A stretch of 64,000 bases of DNA from Streptacidiphilus sp. 4-A2 (GCA_014284505.1 JAAFYY010000001.1:5381845-5445844); one strand, 5' to 3'. Shown: positions 54,362 through 63,865, counted from the first letter of the stretch. Numbers and translations: made by a program. The notes: a model not told the origin generated them from the letters alone.

Positions 54362-55028
54362 CTACGCCGGGCCGCCGGTACATCGGACCGTGTACCGGTC
54401 CACCAGGTCGCGCCAGCCGTCCTCGACCCGCTCCAGGGGCATCCCGCGGCGGGTCAGCAGGTGGTCGACGAGCGCCGTCTCCAGATAGCCGAGCAGGGTG
54501 TGGGCGACGAGACTGATGTCGCAGTCCGCCCCCACCGCGCGCAGCAGCATCCGGACATGGGCCAGCCGGAGCTGGTACGACGGCGTCGTGCGCCGCCGGT
54601 CCAGGTCCATGTGTGCGGCCAGGTACAGGTCCCGGTGCGTGTGCTCCTGGCGGATGACGGCCGGACCGAAGGCCCGCAGCCGCTCCCCGGGCGGCGCGTC
54701 CGGGCCCAGCGGCGGCGGTCCGGAGAGGAAGGCGGCCTGGAGCTGCTCCTCGTGGTGGCTGAGCAGTTCCACCATGAGCCCGGTCCGGTCGCCGAACCTC
54801 CGGAAGACTGTCCCTTGCCGACGCCCGCGCCGCAGGCGATGTCGTCCATGGTCACGTTCGCGATCCGCGCTCGGCGGCCAGCCGGGCGGCCACCTCCAGC
54901 AGCCGGGTGCGGTTGCGGGCGGCGTCGGCACGCAGGCGCGCCGTCTCGCCGGTCGGCACGAGGGCGAGGTCCGTCGGGCCACCGTGATCCTTCTGCGGCA
55001 TGGAAAGCGGAGCAAATGGCTCGGTCAT
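54362..55028 (-). CDS. TetR-family repressor
   Basis: About 222 aa. The HTH, reassembled over breaks near 54858 and 54812, reads NRTRLLEVAARLAAERG..NVTMDDIACGAGVGKGTVFRRFGDRTGLMVELL. The effector domain has HRDLYLAAHMDLDRRRTTPSYQLRLAHVRMLLRAVG. It is transcribed divergently from the FMN reductase, the classical arrangement for a repressor of a redox gene. ATG at 55026-55028. Confidence 0.85.
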
Positions 55029-55066
55029 GGGCAAAGGGTAGCGCTCAGGGAAGACAATCGGACCGC

Positions 55067-55108
55067 AGTCCGGTACGGTGATCACGAAATGGACCCAAGT
55101 CCGGTTAC
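55067..55108. promoter_or_regulatory. Direct repeat AGTCCGGTTAC-like flanking GTGATCAC in the TetR/reductase gap
   Basis: AGTCCGGTAC at 55067-55076 and AGTCCGGTTAC at 55098-55108, spaced by 31 bases, with the 8-bp palindrome GTGATCAC between them (55078-55085). The 99-base divergent gap must hold both promoters and the repressor site. Confidence 0.45.
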
Positions 55109-55127
55109 ACATCCCGGGAGTTATGCC

Positions 55128-55685
55128 ATGTCCGTACGCATCCTGGCCCTGGTCGGCAGCCTTCGTTCCGGTTCCCACAACCGCCAGCTCGCTGAGGCCG
55201 CAGTCAAGAACGCCCCCGAGGGCGTCGAGGTGGTCCTTTACGAGGGACTGGCCTCGATCCCCTTCTACAACGAGGACATCGACGTCGAGGGCACCACGCC
55301 CGAGGCCGCGACCGCGCTTCGCACCGCCGTCACCGAGGCGGACGCGGTGCTCTTCTTCTCGCCCGAGTACAACGGCACCCTCCCCGCCGTCCTGAAGAAC
55401 GCCATCGACTGGCTGTCCCGCCCGTACGGCAGCGGCGCCCTGACCGGCAAGCCGGTCGCCGCCATCGGTACCGCCTTCGGCCAGTTCGGCGGCGTGTGGG
55501 CGCAGGACGCCACCCGCAAGGCAGCCGGCATAGCCGGCGCCCAGGTGCTGGAGGACGTCAAGCTGTCCATCCCCAGCTCCGTGATCCGCTTCGCCGAGCT
55601 GCACCCGGCCGACGACGCCGAGGTCGTCGAGGGCCTGGCCAAGGTCCTCGGGCAGCTGTCGGAGCTTGAGGCGGCCACCGCCTGA
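55128..55685 (+). CDS. NAD(P)H-dependent FMN reductase
   Basis: 185 aa, intact. Flavodoxin-like fold with RILALVGSLRSGSHNRQLAEAA (FMN phosphate loop), LFFSPEYNGTLPAVLKNAIDWLSRP (signature SPEYNGS-type) and IGTAFGQFGGVWAQ. Reduces FMN or quinones; it could supply reduced flavin or detoxify quinoid products of the aminophenol pathway. ATG at 55128, GGGAG upstream. Confidence 0.92.
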   Translation: MSVRILALVGSLRSGSHNRQLAEAAVKNAPEGVEVVLYEGLASIPFYNEDIDVEGTTPEAATALRTAVTEADAVLFFSPEYNGTLPAVLKNAIDWLSRPYGSGALTGKPVAAIGTAFGQFGGVWAQDATRKAAGIAGAQVLEDVKLSIPSSVIRFAELHPADDAEVVEGLAKVLGQLSELEAATA

Positions 55686-55699
55686 ACTGTCAGGACCAG

Positions 55700-55719
55700 G
55701 GGCTCCGGCACCGGAGCCC
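55700..55719 (+). terminator. Short hairpin after the FMN reductase
   Basis: GGGCTCCGG-CA-CCGGAGCCC, a 9-bp perfect stem with a 2-base loop, 15 bases after the stop codon. Confidence 0.55.
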
Positions 55720-55901
55720 GGCCCTGACCCGCCGTCCCGCCCCGGGACCCCCGGCGCCGGACGGCACCAGCCGCCACCGCCGACCGCGCCGTGAACATGG
55801 CTGAAGCACCGGGGGCGCCCGCCCGGCACAACTGCCGGGCGGGCGCCCTCCTTCGTTCAACTCCGTTTGCGAGCAGTCAGGTTGCCGGCCCGGCTCCGGA
55901 A

Positions 55902-57142
55902 TCAGCCGAGGCGGGCGGCGCGCAGCCGGGGGGTGAGCATGGTGATCACGCAGGCGGCGAAGGCCAGCGAGGAGAACGCCACCATCGCCCTCGCCGGGGC
56001 CGAGCGACGCGGCCAGCACGCCGAAGAGCAGGTTGGCCAGCGGGACGGACGCATAGACGACCAGCGACAGCACCGCCATCACCCGGCCCCGGAAGGCCCC
56101 CGGGTGAGCCGCTGGGTGATGGACACCAGAATCCCCCGACTGCCCGGTGACCAGGCCGAGCACCGCGTAGAGCGCCAGCACCGGCCAGAACGAGTGCAGC
56201 AGTCCGGCGCCCAGCAGACAGCCGCCGGCCAGCGCGGTGTCGACGGCCAGGGCCGGGCCACCGCGCCGCAGCGGCGGCAGCGCCATCGCCAGCACGGTGC
56301 TGGCGATCGCCCCGAGGGTGTAGCCGGTGAGCAGCAGCCCCGCGCCGCCGGCGCCGGAGTGCAACTGGTGGGACAGCAGCACCAGACCGAGGTTGACCGG
56401 CGGCGCGCAGGCCAGCTCGGTGAGCGCTATCAGCAGTACCGCCGTCATGACCCCGCGCTCGAACCGCAGATAGCGCAGCCCCTGGGCCAACTGCGGCCAG
56501 AAGCGCGGGCGTTCGGCCACCGGCGGCGGCGGCCGGTGGTACCGGACCGCCAGGAGGCGACCGCGGACACGGCATAGCCGAGCGCGTCCACCACCGCGAC
56601 CAGTGCGACCCGCCGATGCCCATCAGCCAGGCGCCCAGCGGGCCGCCCAGCGCCTGGCCGCCACGCAGCCCGAACACATACAGCGCGTTGCCGCGGACCA
56701 GGTCGCGATCCTCCAGCAGCAGCGGTTTGACCGCGCCGGAGGCCGGGATGAACACCGCGCTGAGCAGGGCCACCAGCACCGCGGCGACGAACAGCAGCGG
56801 CACCGAAGGCGTGCTGAGCACGATCAGGCCCGCCGCGGCCAGCATCACCAGGCAGCGGAGCAGGTCGGAGACCATCATCACCCGCCGTGGCCCACTGCGC
56901 CCGGCCAGCAGCCCGCCGCCGAGCAGGGCGACCATGCGCGGCAGCGCGGCCAGCGCCAGCAGCGAACCCACCACGGCGGGGCTGACATCGCGGGCGAGAG
57001 TCCAGGTGAGTGCGATGTACCAGGAGGCGTCGCCGAGGGCGGAGAGGCCCATCGCGCCGGTGAAGCCAAGGTAGTTGAGCCCGATACCGGTGGGCAGGGT
57101 GCGCGGTTCGGCGATGCGTACAGGGGTCTGGGCCTCGGTCAT
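55902..57142 (-). CDS. MFS transporter (12 TM, enterobactin-exporter/MdfA-like)
   Basis: About 415 aa after repair. GLNYLGFTGAMGLSALGDASWYIALTW at the N-terminus, motif A-like GGGLLAGRSGPRRVMMVSDLLR, central helices (LLFVAAVLVALLSAVFIPASGAVKP), and a second half beginning PQLAQGLRYLRFERGVMTAVLLIALTELACAPPVNLGLVLL. Ends with FSSLAFAACVITMLTPRLRAARLG. Breaks cluster at 56600-56530, 56140 and 56000. Divergent from a TetR gene at 57473 with an ARE-like site between, so butyrolactone-type control is plausible. Confidence 0.82.
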
Positions 57143-57472
57143 GACACTGCGCTCCGGCGCCTTCCGGGAGGTTCCTCCTCGCGGCCCCGGATCCGCCCCC
57201 CGACGGAGCCAGGACCGACCGTCGCTCTGCACCTGTCCCCGGAGGGGCCCGTACCTGCGGGCATGACGTAGCTGACGGGAATGGCCACGGGTCTCCTCGC
57301 TGGGGAGTGGTGGAGAACTGGCCGCAACAATACCGCGACGGAGGTATGTTTCAACCCCCAAGTCAAGTTGCCACAACGCACGCTTGACATTGACCCGCCG
57401 AGGTCAGATCACGGGTGCGCTAAAAAAGACTTCCTGGTATGTTCCTGCTCAGGCGGGACCTAGGAGCGGCAA
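57143..57472. other. Divergent region between MFS transporter and TetR gene
   Basis: About 330 bases without a gene, AT-rich from 57320 to 57450. Besides the ARE at 57326-57351 it holds a degenerate second half-site, TGGTATGTTC, at 57435-57444 preceded by an A run. Confidence 0.55.
57326..57351. promoter_or_regulatory. ARE-like autoregulatory element (butyrolactone-receptor site)
   Basis: AACAATACC-GCGACGGA-GGTATGTTT: the two 9-base arms match in 7 of 9 positions as an inverted repeat. They fit the ARE form known for ArpA/ScbR-type receptors (ACATACC/GGTATGT halves). Located between the MFS and TetR genes. Confidence 0.72.
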
Positions 57473-58164
57473 ATGAAGCAGGAACGGGCACGGCGGACGC
57501 GTGAGCAGGTACTCGACGCGGCCGCGGCAGAGTTCGCGGCACGGGGCTTCGCACAGACCCGACTTGACGCGGTGGTGGCTCGTACCGGTATGTCCAAGGG
57601 TGCCCTGTACGGCCACTTCCGCTCCAAGGAGGAGCTGGCCCGCGCCCTGCTCACGCACGCCGACCACGCCTGGACCGCCCTGGCCTACAACGCGGAGCAG
57701 CCCGGCCAGCCGCCACTGGTGTCGCTGGAGCGGCTCACCGTGGGCCTGGACGAGCAACTGCGGGCCGACATCCGGATCCGGGCGGCGCTGCGGCTGGCCG
57801 CGGAGCTGCCGCCGGACGAGCGCGGCAGCAGCGTCCCGCTCGGGCCGATCCCGAGCGGATGGTCCAGCTCGCCACCCAGGCGCAGTCGGCGCGGGCGATC
57901 CAGCCGACCCACACCCCGGCCGCGGTGGCGCATCTGCTGATCTCCGCGGTGCTGGGCGCCCAGGCACTGTCGTTCCTCCACCTCGACGAGGAACTGCCCT
58001 GCCGGATCCGGGATCTGTGGCAGTTACTGGCCGGAGCGGCCGCGGAACGCGGCCCGGTCCGAGCCGAGCCCCGGAGCAGGGCGGGGGTCGCGGCCGCCTG
58101 GGGCCTGCCGGGCGAGCGGGGAACCGCGGCGCCGCACACGGCCGTCGGCGTCACAGAGTGGTGA
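57473..58164 (+). CDS. TetR-family (butyrolactone-receptor-like) regulator with TTA codon
   Basis: About 230 aa. HTH EQVLDAAAAEFAARGFAQTRLDAVVARTGMSKGALYGHFRSKEELARALL closely resembles ArpA/ScbR-type receptors. The ligand-domain segment DEQLRADIRIRAALRLAAE is also typical. One break near 57862, then RMVQLATQAQSARAIQPTHTP. The C-terminal 45 residues look unrelated to the family. Leu at 58024-58026 is TTA. Being a second receptor homologue, it may be a pseudo-receptor answering to other signals. Overlaps the convergent SDR by 14 bases. Confidence 0.8.
58024..58026 (+). promoter_or_regulatory. TTA leucine codon in the TetR regulator
   Basis: In the frame ending at 58164 the residues D-L-W-Q-L-L-A use TTA for the first Leu after Gln, predicting bldA-dependent translation. 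Confidence 0.75.
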
Positions 58165-58919
58165 AGCCACCGTCCACCGGGAGCACCGCGCCGGTGACGA
58201 ACGAGGACTGATCGCTGCAGAGCCACAGCGCGGCCCGGGCGATCTCCTCGGGCACGGCGGTGCGCGGCTGGATCGAGGCCGCGTGCAACAGCTGCTCGAC
58301 CCCGGGGTTGGCCGCGAACCAGGTCTCGACAAGTTCGGTACGGGTGGTGCCGGGCGCGATCGCGTTGACCCGGATGCCCTGCGCCCCGTATTCGGCCGCC
58401 GCGGCCTTGGTCAGCCCGATCAGCGCGTGCTTGGCGGTCACATAGGGGCGGCCACCGGGGTGGCCACCAGTCCGCCGACGCTGCTGGTGTTGACGATCGC
58501 GCCGCCGCCCACCGCCAGCATCGCCGGGATCTCCTTGCGCAGGCAGTTCCAGACGCCGCGGACATTGACGTCCATGATGGAGTCGTAGACCGACTCGTCG
58601 AGGAATGGAGCGGGGTACGGTCGACGCCGTACCCGGCGTTGTTGAAGGCGACGTCCAGCCGACCGAATCTCTCGACCGCGGTGTCCACCGCCCGGCCGAC
58701 CTCCTCGGGCCGGGTCACGTCGGCGACCACGGCCACCGCCCGGTGGCCGGCCGAGCACAGCTCGGCCTCCAGCTCCTTCAACTGCCGCTCGCGGCGGGCC
58801 AGTAGCACCACCGCCGCGCCCTCGTCCGCGAACACGCGCGCGGCGGCCGCGCCTATCCCGCTGCTTGCCCCGGTGATCAGGGCGACCTTGCCGTCCAACA
58901 GGCCATTCCTGGAAGTCAT
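58151..58919 (-). CDS. Short-chain dehydrogenase, candidate butyrolactone 6-keto reductase
   Basis: About 257 aa. VALITGASSGIGAAAARVFADEG (NADP site), VADVTRPEEV, FNNAGYG, an interrupted active-site region and then AKHALIGLTKAAAAEYGAQGIRVNAIAPGTTRTE; ends ALWLCSDQSSFVTGAVLPVDGGF. Breaks near 58600 and 58445 remove the YxxxK context from one frame, but the Lys-containing helix continues in the other. Lying between a receptor homologue and the ScbR/AfsA pair, it could perform the keto reduction known for SCB-type butyrolactones. A generic SDR role is equally possible. Confidence 0.78.
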
Positions 58920-59122
58920 GGGCGCAAGGAAAGCAGCCAAAATGCCCGGTGGGAAGGGGTATCCGGACTCGGGAATTCCTCGGTGGCCGAACCAAGACGC
59001 CCACTGCGGGGCGAGCCGGCGCCGGCCGGCCGGGGCAGCACGGCCGAGCGGCGCCGGGAGCGCTCTCCCGGCCCGCGCCGCTGCCGCCCCCCGCACCCGG
59101 ACCAGCGGCTTCCGCTCCGCCG

Positions 59123-59755
59123 CTACTCCACCTCGACGCTCGCCCAGACCCTGGGCGAACCACCGGGGGCGAACCGCGCCAGCCGGGAGGCCGGGACCAG
59201 CCCCGGCAGCAGGGCCTGCCAGAGCAGGGTGACCCTGGCCTCCAGGTCCGCACGCCTGGTGAACAGCTGGGCCAGCGTCTGCACGCCCAGGAAGGAGCCG
59301 ACGATCAGTTCGGAGACCGCACCCGGATCCAGCTCGGGCCGGAAGTCCCCGGTCGCCTGCGCCAGCGCCATGAGCTCGGCCAGCCGCTCGGCCCAGGCCC
59401 GGTGCGATGCGCCGTCGGTCTGGGTGTAGGTATTCTCCAGCACCAGCCGCGTGCTGGCCCGGATCCGCACATCCTGGAGCAGCGCCCGGGCGAAGCCGTG
59501 CGAGAGGTCGATCACCACCTGCATCGGCGGACCACTGACGTCCACCTCCTGGTACCAGGTGGCCTCCTCCTCGACCACGGCCTCGGCCAGCTCCTCCTTG
59601 GACGAGAAATGGAAGTACAGGGCCCCCTTGGTCAGGCCCGCGCGGTTGTGGATCTCGGTGAGTGTGGCCAGCGCGAACCCGCGCTCGTCGAAGACCTCAG
59701 CCGCCGCCGTCAGAAGCCTGCGCCTGCTCTCCTCCGCGCGTTGCTGCCTCGCCAC
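59123..59755 (-). CDS. scbR: Gamma-butyrolactone receptor, ArpA/ScbR-type repressor
   Basis: 210 aa, intact. HTH RRRLLTAAAEVFDERGFALATLTEIHNRAGLTKGALYFHFSSKEELAEAVV matches receptor proteins closely (the TKGALYFHF signature). The ligand domain has LSHGFARALLQDVRIRASTRLVLE. GTG at 59753-59755 behind GGAGGAAATAG. Divergent from the AfsA homologue with an ARE in the 125-base gap, the standard scbA-scbR arrangement. It should repress afsA and perhaps distant targets until the butyrolactone binds. Confidence 0.88.
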   Translation of the reverse strand: MARQQRAEESRRRLLTAAAEVFDERGFALATLTEIHNRAGLTKGALYFHFSSKEELAEAVVEEEATWYQEVDVSGPPMQVVIDLSHGFARALLQDVRIRASTRLVLENTYTQTDGASHRAWAERLAELMALAQATGDFRPELDPGAVSELIVGSFLGVQTLAQLFTRRADLEARVTLLWQALLPGLVPASRLARFAPGGSPRVWASVEVE

Positions 59756-59778
59756 CTATTTCCTCCGTACATCCATTG

Positions 59779-59802
59779 AAAAAAACCGACTCGTAGGTAT
59801 TC
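59779..59802. promoter_or_regulatory. ARE in the scbR-afsA gap
   Basis: AAAAAACCGACTCGTAGGTATTCT: central CC-x-AC-xx-GT-x-GG dyad with A-rich left arm and ATT-rich right arm, as in characterised ScbR/ArpA sites. It lies 24 bases upstream of the receptor start codon and about 80 before afsA. Confidence 0.75.
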
Positions 59803-59880
59803 TACTACTCCGGCAGGTGACCCAGAGGGTACTCGCCCCTCGCCCCACCAGTGATGCACGGTGACTCGGGAGGTATCAGC

Positions 59881-60906
59881 ATGTCGGGCATCACACCTGG
59901 CATACCGGCACTGCACAGTTCCACCACAGCCATGGCGCCCGGACAAGGGCCCGGGAGCCGTCCCGGATCCGACGCCCGAACCGAGACCGGAACCGAAGCC
60001 GCGACCGGCGCCGGAGCCGAGGCCGGGCCGATGCCCGACGCCGAGCAGCCACGGAGCGCCGTGCCACGTCAACTGGTGCACCGGGAGGCCGGATCGCAGG
60101 TGCTGCTGACCGGCTGGCAGCGCGAATCCGCCGACTCCTTCACGGTCCGGGCCGAACTGCCCCGGTCGCACAGCTTCTACGCCACCACCGATGGCAGGCA
60201 CGACCCGCTGATACTGGCCGAGGCCGTCCGCCAGGCGGGCCTGCTGGTCTCCCACGCCGAGCTCGGGGTGCCCTTCGGCCACCAGTTCGTGATGCACAGC
60301 CTCAGCGTGGAGTGCGATCCGGACGGCCTGTGGCTCGACCGCGGAGCCACCACCCTGCTGATCCGGCTGACCTGCCACGACCAGCGCCACCGCGGCCGCC
60401 GGCTGGCGGGCATGGCCTACCACGCACACCTCTACCGGGACGACGCGCCGATAGGCATCGGCAAGGCCCAGTTCGACTGCCTGCCCCCCGGCGTCTACGA
60501 CCGGGTGCGTGCCCGTCCGCCGCAGGCGCCGGCGGCGCACCCGCCCGCGCCACCGCTGCTCCCGGCCCTGGTCGGCCGCGACCGGACGCAGGACACCGTG
60601 CTCTCACCGACGGCCGACCCCCGCACCTGGGAGCTGCGGGTGGACCAGACCCACCCGGTGCTCTTCGACCACGCCCTCGACCATGTCCCGGGGATGCTGA
60701 TGGTCGAGGCGATGCGTCAGGCCGCCTGGTGCGTGGGCCACCCGCGGCCGTTCGTGCTGCGCTCGCTCCAGGTCGACTTCCACCACTACGCGGAGCTGGA
60801 CCGGCCGTGTCTGGTCCGCTGCGCGCCCGGCGCCGGCCCGCTGACACTGACCGTGACCCAGGGCGGCGTGCTGATAGCCGACGGCCAGGTCTCCGGCCGC
60901 GCCTAG
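59881..60906 (+). CDS. afsA: AfsA/ScbA-family gamma-butyrolactone synthase
   Basis: 341 aa, intact. Two hot-dog AfsA domains. The first is VPRQLVHREAGSQVLLTGW through PRSHSFYATTDGRHDPLILAEAVRQAGLLVSHAELGVPFGHQFVM. The second is VDQTHPVLFDHALDHVPGMLMVEAMRQAAWCVG, containing the conserved HPVLFDHxxDHVPGM signature. Condenses a beta-ketoacyl chain with DHAP to begin A-factor-type signal synthesis. The N-terminal 50 residues are an Ala/Gly/Thr-rich extension. ATG at 59881 with GGGAGGT upstream. Confidence 0.93.
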   Translation: MSGITPGIPALHSSTTAMAPGQGPGSRPGSDARTETGTEAATGAGAEAGPMPDAEQPRSAVPRQLVHREAGSQVLLTGWQRESADSFTVRAELPRSHSFYATTDGRHDPLILAEAVRQAGLLVSHAELGVPFGHQFVMHSLSVECDPDGLWLDRGATTLLIRLTCHDQRHRGRRLAGMAYHAHLYRDDAPIGIGKAQFDCLPPGVYDRVRARPPQAPAAHPPAPPLLPALVGRDRTQDTVLSPTADPRTWELRVDQTHPVLFDHALDHVPGMLMVEAMRQAAWCVGHPRPFVLRSLQVDFHHYAELDRPCLVRCAPGAGPLTLTVTQGGVLIADGQVSGRA

Positions 60907-60926
60907 CGGGAGGTGATGACCGGTCG

Positions 60927-61307
60927 TCAGTTCTCCTTGGAGCGCCGGTTCCCCGGCCAGTCCAGCAGCAGTCGCTCGGCCCGTGGCAGCCGGGCGCAGA
61001 CGAGGTCGTAGGAGTCCTCGACCATCTCCAGGAGCAGCTCGTCCGGCACCGTGCCGTCGAGCCGCACGGTGTTCCAGTGCCGCTTGTTGAGGTGCCAGCC
61101 GCCGGTGATCGCCGGATGCGCCGCGCGCAGCCGCAGCGCCAGCTCCGGATCGCACTTCAGGCTGACGCTCAACTGCTCGGCGTCCAGGGCGCTGAGCGCG
61201 AAGATCTTCCCCCCGACCTTGAAGACCGAGGTCTCCGCGTTGAAGGGGAAGGTCTCCTCGGCTCCGTTCAGTGCCAGGCAGGCGGCCTTCAGCGTTTCGG
61301 GTGTCAT
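60927..61307 (-). CDS. MmcQ/YjbR family protein
   Basis: 126 aa, intact. MTPETLKAACLALNGAEETFPFNAETSVFKVGGKIFALSAL followed by SVSLKCDPELALRLRAAHPAITGGWHLNKRHWNTVRLDG is the YjbR pattern (double-wing DNA-binding-like fold, cyclase-like WHLNKRHW motif). Function of the family is not established. Start ATG at 61305-61307; no clear Shine-Dalgarno is visible, and an ATG at 61346 is possible. Confidence 0.88.
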   Translation of the reverse strand: MTPETLKAACLALNGAEETFPFNAETSVFKVGGKIFALSALDAEQLSVSLKCDPELALRLRAAHPAITGGWHLNKRHWNTVRLDGTVPDELLLEMVEDSYDLVCARLPRAERLLLDWPGNRRSKEN

Positions 61308-61373
61308 GAGGAGAGTCTGCCGGTCCGGTCCGACAGGGGGCGGCAACCGGGCTTCCGGGCCGCCCCGGGCCGG

Positions 61374-62629
61374 TCAGCGGGCGCGCTGCCGCAGCGGCCT
61401 CGACGGCCCCGGCGGCCCCGATCCCGGGGAAGGCGCCAGGGTCGGCGGCGGGGTGGGCTCCAGCGTCGGCGGCGGGGTCGTGACCGCCCCCGGCCCCGGC
61501 AGTGCGGACCCCGGCAGCGAGGGCTTCGGCTGCGGACGCGACGACGCGGCCGGCGACGTGGGTGTCGTCGGTGCCGGCGTCGCCGTCGGGCCGGGCCGGG
61601 GGCCCGGCTTCGGCTGCGGCTTCGGCTTCGGCTTCGACGGCGGACCGGGCTGGGCCGACGGCGGTCGCTGCTGCGCGAGCGTGCTCGCCCGGTAGTACGC
61701 CGCCCAGGCCCGCACCGCCGACACATAGGCGCCGTCGTCGTTGTAGGACAGCACCGCCTCGGTGTACTGCGCGGGATCAGCCAGGTCGCGCTCCTGGGAG
61801 CAGAGATAGTGGGCCGCGGTGAGCGCGGCGTCATAGATGTTCTGCGGATCGGCCCGGCCGTCGCCGTTGCCGTCGACCCCCACTCCGCCCAGGTGGCCGG
61901 CATGAACTGCATCGGACCGACCGCGCGGTCCCACACCGGATCGCCGTCCAGCCGGCCGTGGTCGGTGTCGCGTACCGCCGCATAGCCGTGCCGGCCGTCG
62001 AGGGTCGGTCCGTAGATCGGCGGGTAGGTGGTGCCGTCGGGCCGGACGCTGCCCTCGTTCGCCTGGGAGGACTCGATCTGGCCGATCCCGGCCAGCATCG
62101 GCCAGTCCAGCCGGCAGCCCGGCCGGGAGCGCCGCTCCCGGGACTCGGCCGCGAGATAGGCCAGGTAGACGGTGTGCGGCAGCCGGGGAACGCCGCCGTT
62201 CCTCGGCGGCATCGGCAGGTTGGACGGCGCATAGGCGGCTCCGGCCTGGCCCAGTCCGGCCTCGATGTCGGCGGCATCACCGTCCGGGACCATTCCCGCG
62301 CCGTCCGGCGGGACAAAGACAGTGCCGACACCGCTCACCGAGAGCGGCTGCGCACCGAAGGCCGGAACCTCCTCCCGCGCCGCCGCAGGGGCCTCGACAG
62401 CCGCCCTGCGGGGAGCAAACATGCCTTGCAGAAACGGAATCTGACTTGGCGTCATGGAAAGGTACGCATCGGAGGAGGAGCCCTCCGAGAGCGTTTCCCG
62501 AACGGAGTCCGATGCGATCGCCCTCGGCTCCGGCGCGGGTCCGGCTCCCACCAACGCCGCGAGCAACGCTCCGGCGGCACAGACCAGGACCACCTGCCCG
62601 ACGGCCAACGGCCGTTTGTGCTCGCTCAT
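61374..62629 (-). CDS. Secreted lytic transglycosylase-like protein with Pro-rich tail
   Basis: About 418 aa. N-terminal hydrophobic segment VGQVVLVCAAGALLAALVGAG acts as signal or anchor. The catalytic domain has LDWPMLAGIGQIESSQANEG (catalytic Glu), YGPTLDGRHGYAAVRDTDHGRLDGD, VWDRAVGPMQFMPATWAEWGVDGNGDG and ALTAAHYLCSQERDL, as in MltB-like SLT proteins. The C-terminal 100 residues are Pro/Lys/Thr-rich, a probable wall-spanning linker. One break near 61885. Start overlaps the stop of the upstream gene by ATGA. Confidence 0.85.
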
Positions 62630-63381
62630 CCGCGGGGCTGCGGTCGGCGACGGTGCAGGAAGACGACGGCCAGCGCCGTGCCCATGGAGAGCGCGATCGC
62701 CCCCAGCAGCCGTCCGAAGGACGGTGGTCTGCCGATTCTGGCGCCTGTACTGGCCGCGTCCGCGGCATGGATCCGGGCGTCCGTGGAGGTCACCGCGTCC
62801 CCGGCGGACACCGGAACCAGCGGGCGGGAGCCGGCCGGCAGCGCCGGCGACAGCATCGTACCCTTGGGCGCGACCACCGCCAGATCGGACTGACTGTCCG
62901 TCATGATCCTGACGCTGCCCGGGGAAAGACTCGCGGGCAGGGCGCGGGGCGAGGCCAGGTTCAGCTGGACCACCTGCTCGACCGGGGCCCCGAGGGCACG
63001 TCCGGCCAGGGTGAGCGCCAGCGGCCGGGCGAAGGGCTCCGACAGCGGGTCACCGGCCAGGGTGTACGCCTTGATGCCGACTGCGGCCACCGTCCGCTGC
63101 GAGGTGAGGCCCTTGTCCGCGAGCAGCCCGTCCACCCCGGACGGAGAGGCGGTGGTGACCCGGACGTCGGTCGGTCCGCGCAGCGCCTCCGGCGGCACCT
63201 CCAGGGTGATCCGCCCGGTCGGCACCAGGGCCGTGACCCGACCCCCGTCCGCACCGAGCACCCGGTGTGCGACGGTCAGGACGTTCAACCCGTCCGCGCT
63301 CGGGGCGGCGGCCCGCGCCGACGAGGCGCACAGGATCAGCACCGCGCCGACGACTACGGCGATTCCGCTGGATCTGGACAT
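62626..63381 (-). CDS. Exported, C-terminally anchored protein of unknown function
   Basis: 251 aa, intact. Signal peptide SSGIAVVVGAVLILCASSARAAA, then two similar beta-rich segments built around conserved 'VPPEALRGPTDVRVTTASPSG' and 'LPASLSPGSVRIMTDSQSD' blocks, suggesting a duplicated sandwich domain. A C-terminal membrane helix (LLGAIALSMGTALAVVFL) is followed by HRRRPQPRG. No LPXTG. Translational coupling to the transglycosylase suggests a joint job in the cell wall, but the family is not recognised. Confidence 0.7.
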   Translation of the reverse strand: MSRSSGIAVVVGAVLILCASSARAAAPSADGLNVLTVAHRVLGADGGRVTALVPTGRITLEVPPEALRGPTDVRVTTASPSGVDGLLADKGLTSQRTVAAVGIKAYTLAGDPLSEPFARPLALTLAGRALGAPVEQVVQLNLASPRALPASLSPGSVRIMTDSQSDLAVVAPKGTMLSPALPAGSRPLVPVSAGDAVTSTDARIHAADAASTGARIGRPPSFGRLLGAIALSMGTALAVVFLHRRRPQPRG

Positions 63382-63865
63382 CTGACGTGCAGTCCCTTCT
63401 GACAGAGGACAGAGGACGAGCAAGGTCGGACTTGGAGGGTCAGGAAGCGGGGCAGGAAGCGGGGCAGGAAGCGGGCAGGAAACGGACCGGACACGGGGCT
63501 GGGCATTGAGGGACGGGGTTCCATGGACGCGCGGCGCAAGACCGACGATGCACGCGCGACCGGATTTCCGGCCCCTCTGCCCGGACGAACCGCAGCGGAA
63601 CCGTCCGAATGTCGTATCGAATCCCACCCGGATGGCCGCGTCCGGCCCGCCTCCGGCCGACCTCAGCCCGCCGCGCCGCGAGCCCCCGCCCCGAGGCCGT
63701 CGACGGCGGGCGGCCGGATCTGTCAGAACCCTGGCGCACCCCCGGCCGCTCCCTACCATGAGCCCAGCCAAAAACATGAGCATTGCTCATCTAATGCCGC
63801 TCGTCATGTCCGCGAACACCGCTCAGCCCGCCCCGCCCCGCCCCGCCCCGCCCCGAGGAGCAGCA
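63382..63865. other. Intergenic region with simple repeats
   Basis: About 480 bases without a supported gene. Contains three to four copies of GGCAGGAAGCGG (63441-63485) and, immediately before the last gene, a CCCCG tandem run (63827-63855). AT-richer DNA around 63770-63800 (ACATGAGCATTGCTCATCT, a palindromic ATGAGCA-T-TGCTCAT) is the likely promoter/operator for the downstream transporter. Confidence 0.5.
63774..63790. promoter_or_regulatory. ATGAGCA-TTGCTCAT dyad upstream of the MFS gene
   Basis: ACATGAGCATTGCTCATCT contains a near-perfect 7-bp inverted repeat ATGAGCA/TGCTCAT about 75 bases before the GTG start. Suits an autoregulated MarR- or TetR-controlled efflux gene. Confidence 0.5.

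Noticed and set aside
59053-59068. A further CebR box (GGGAGCGCTCTCCC) near the receptor gene
   Set aside because: An extra T breaks the palindrome and the place has no link to sugar genes.
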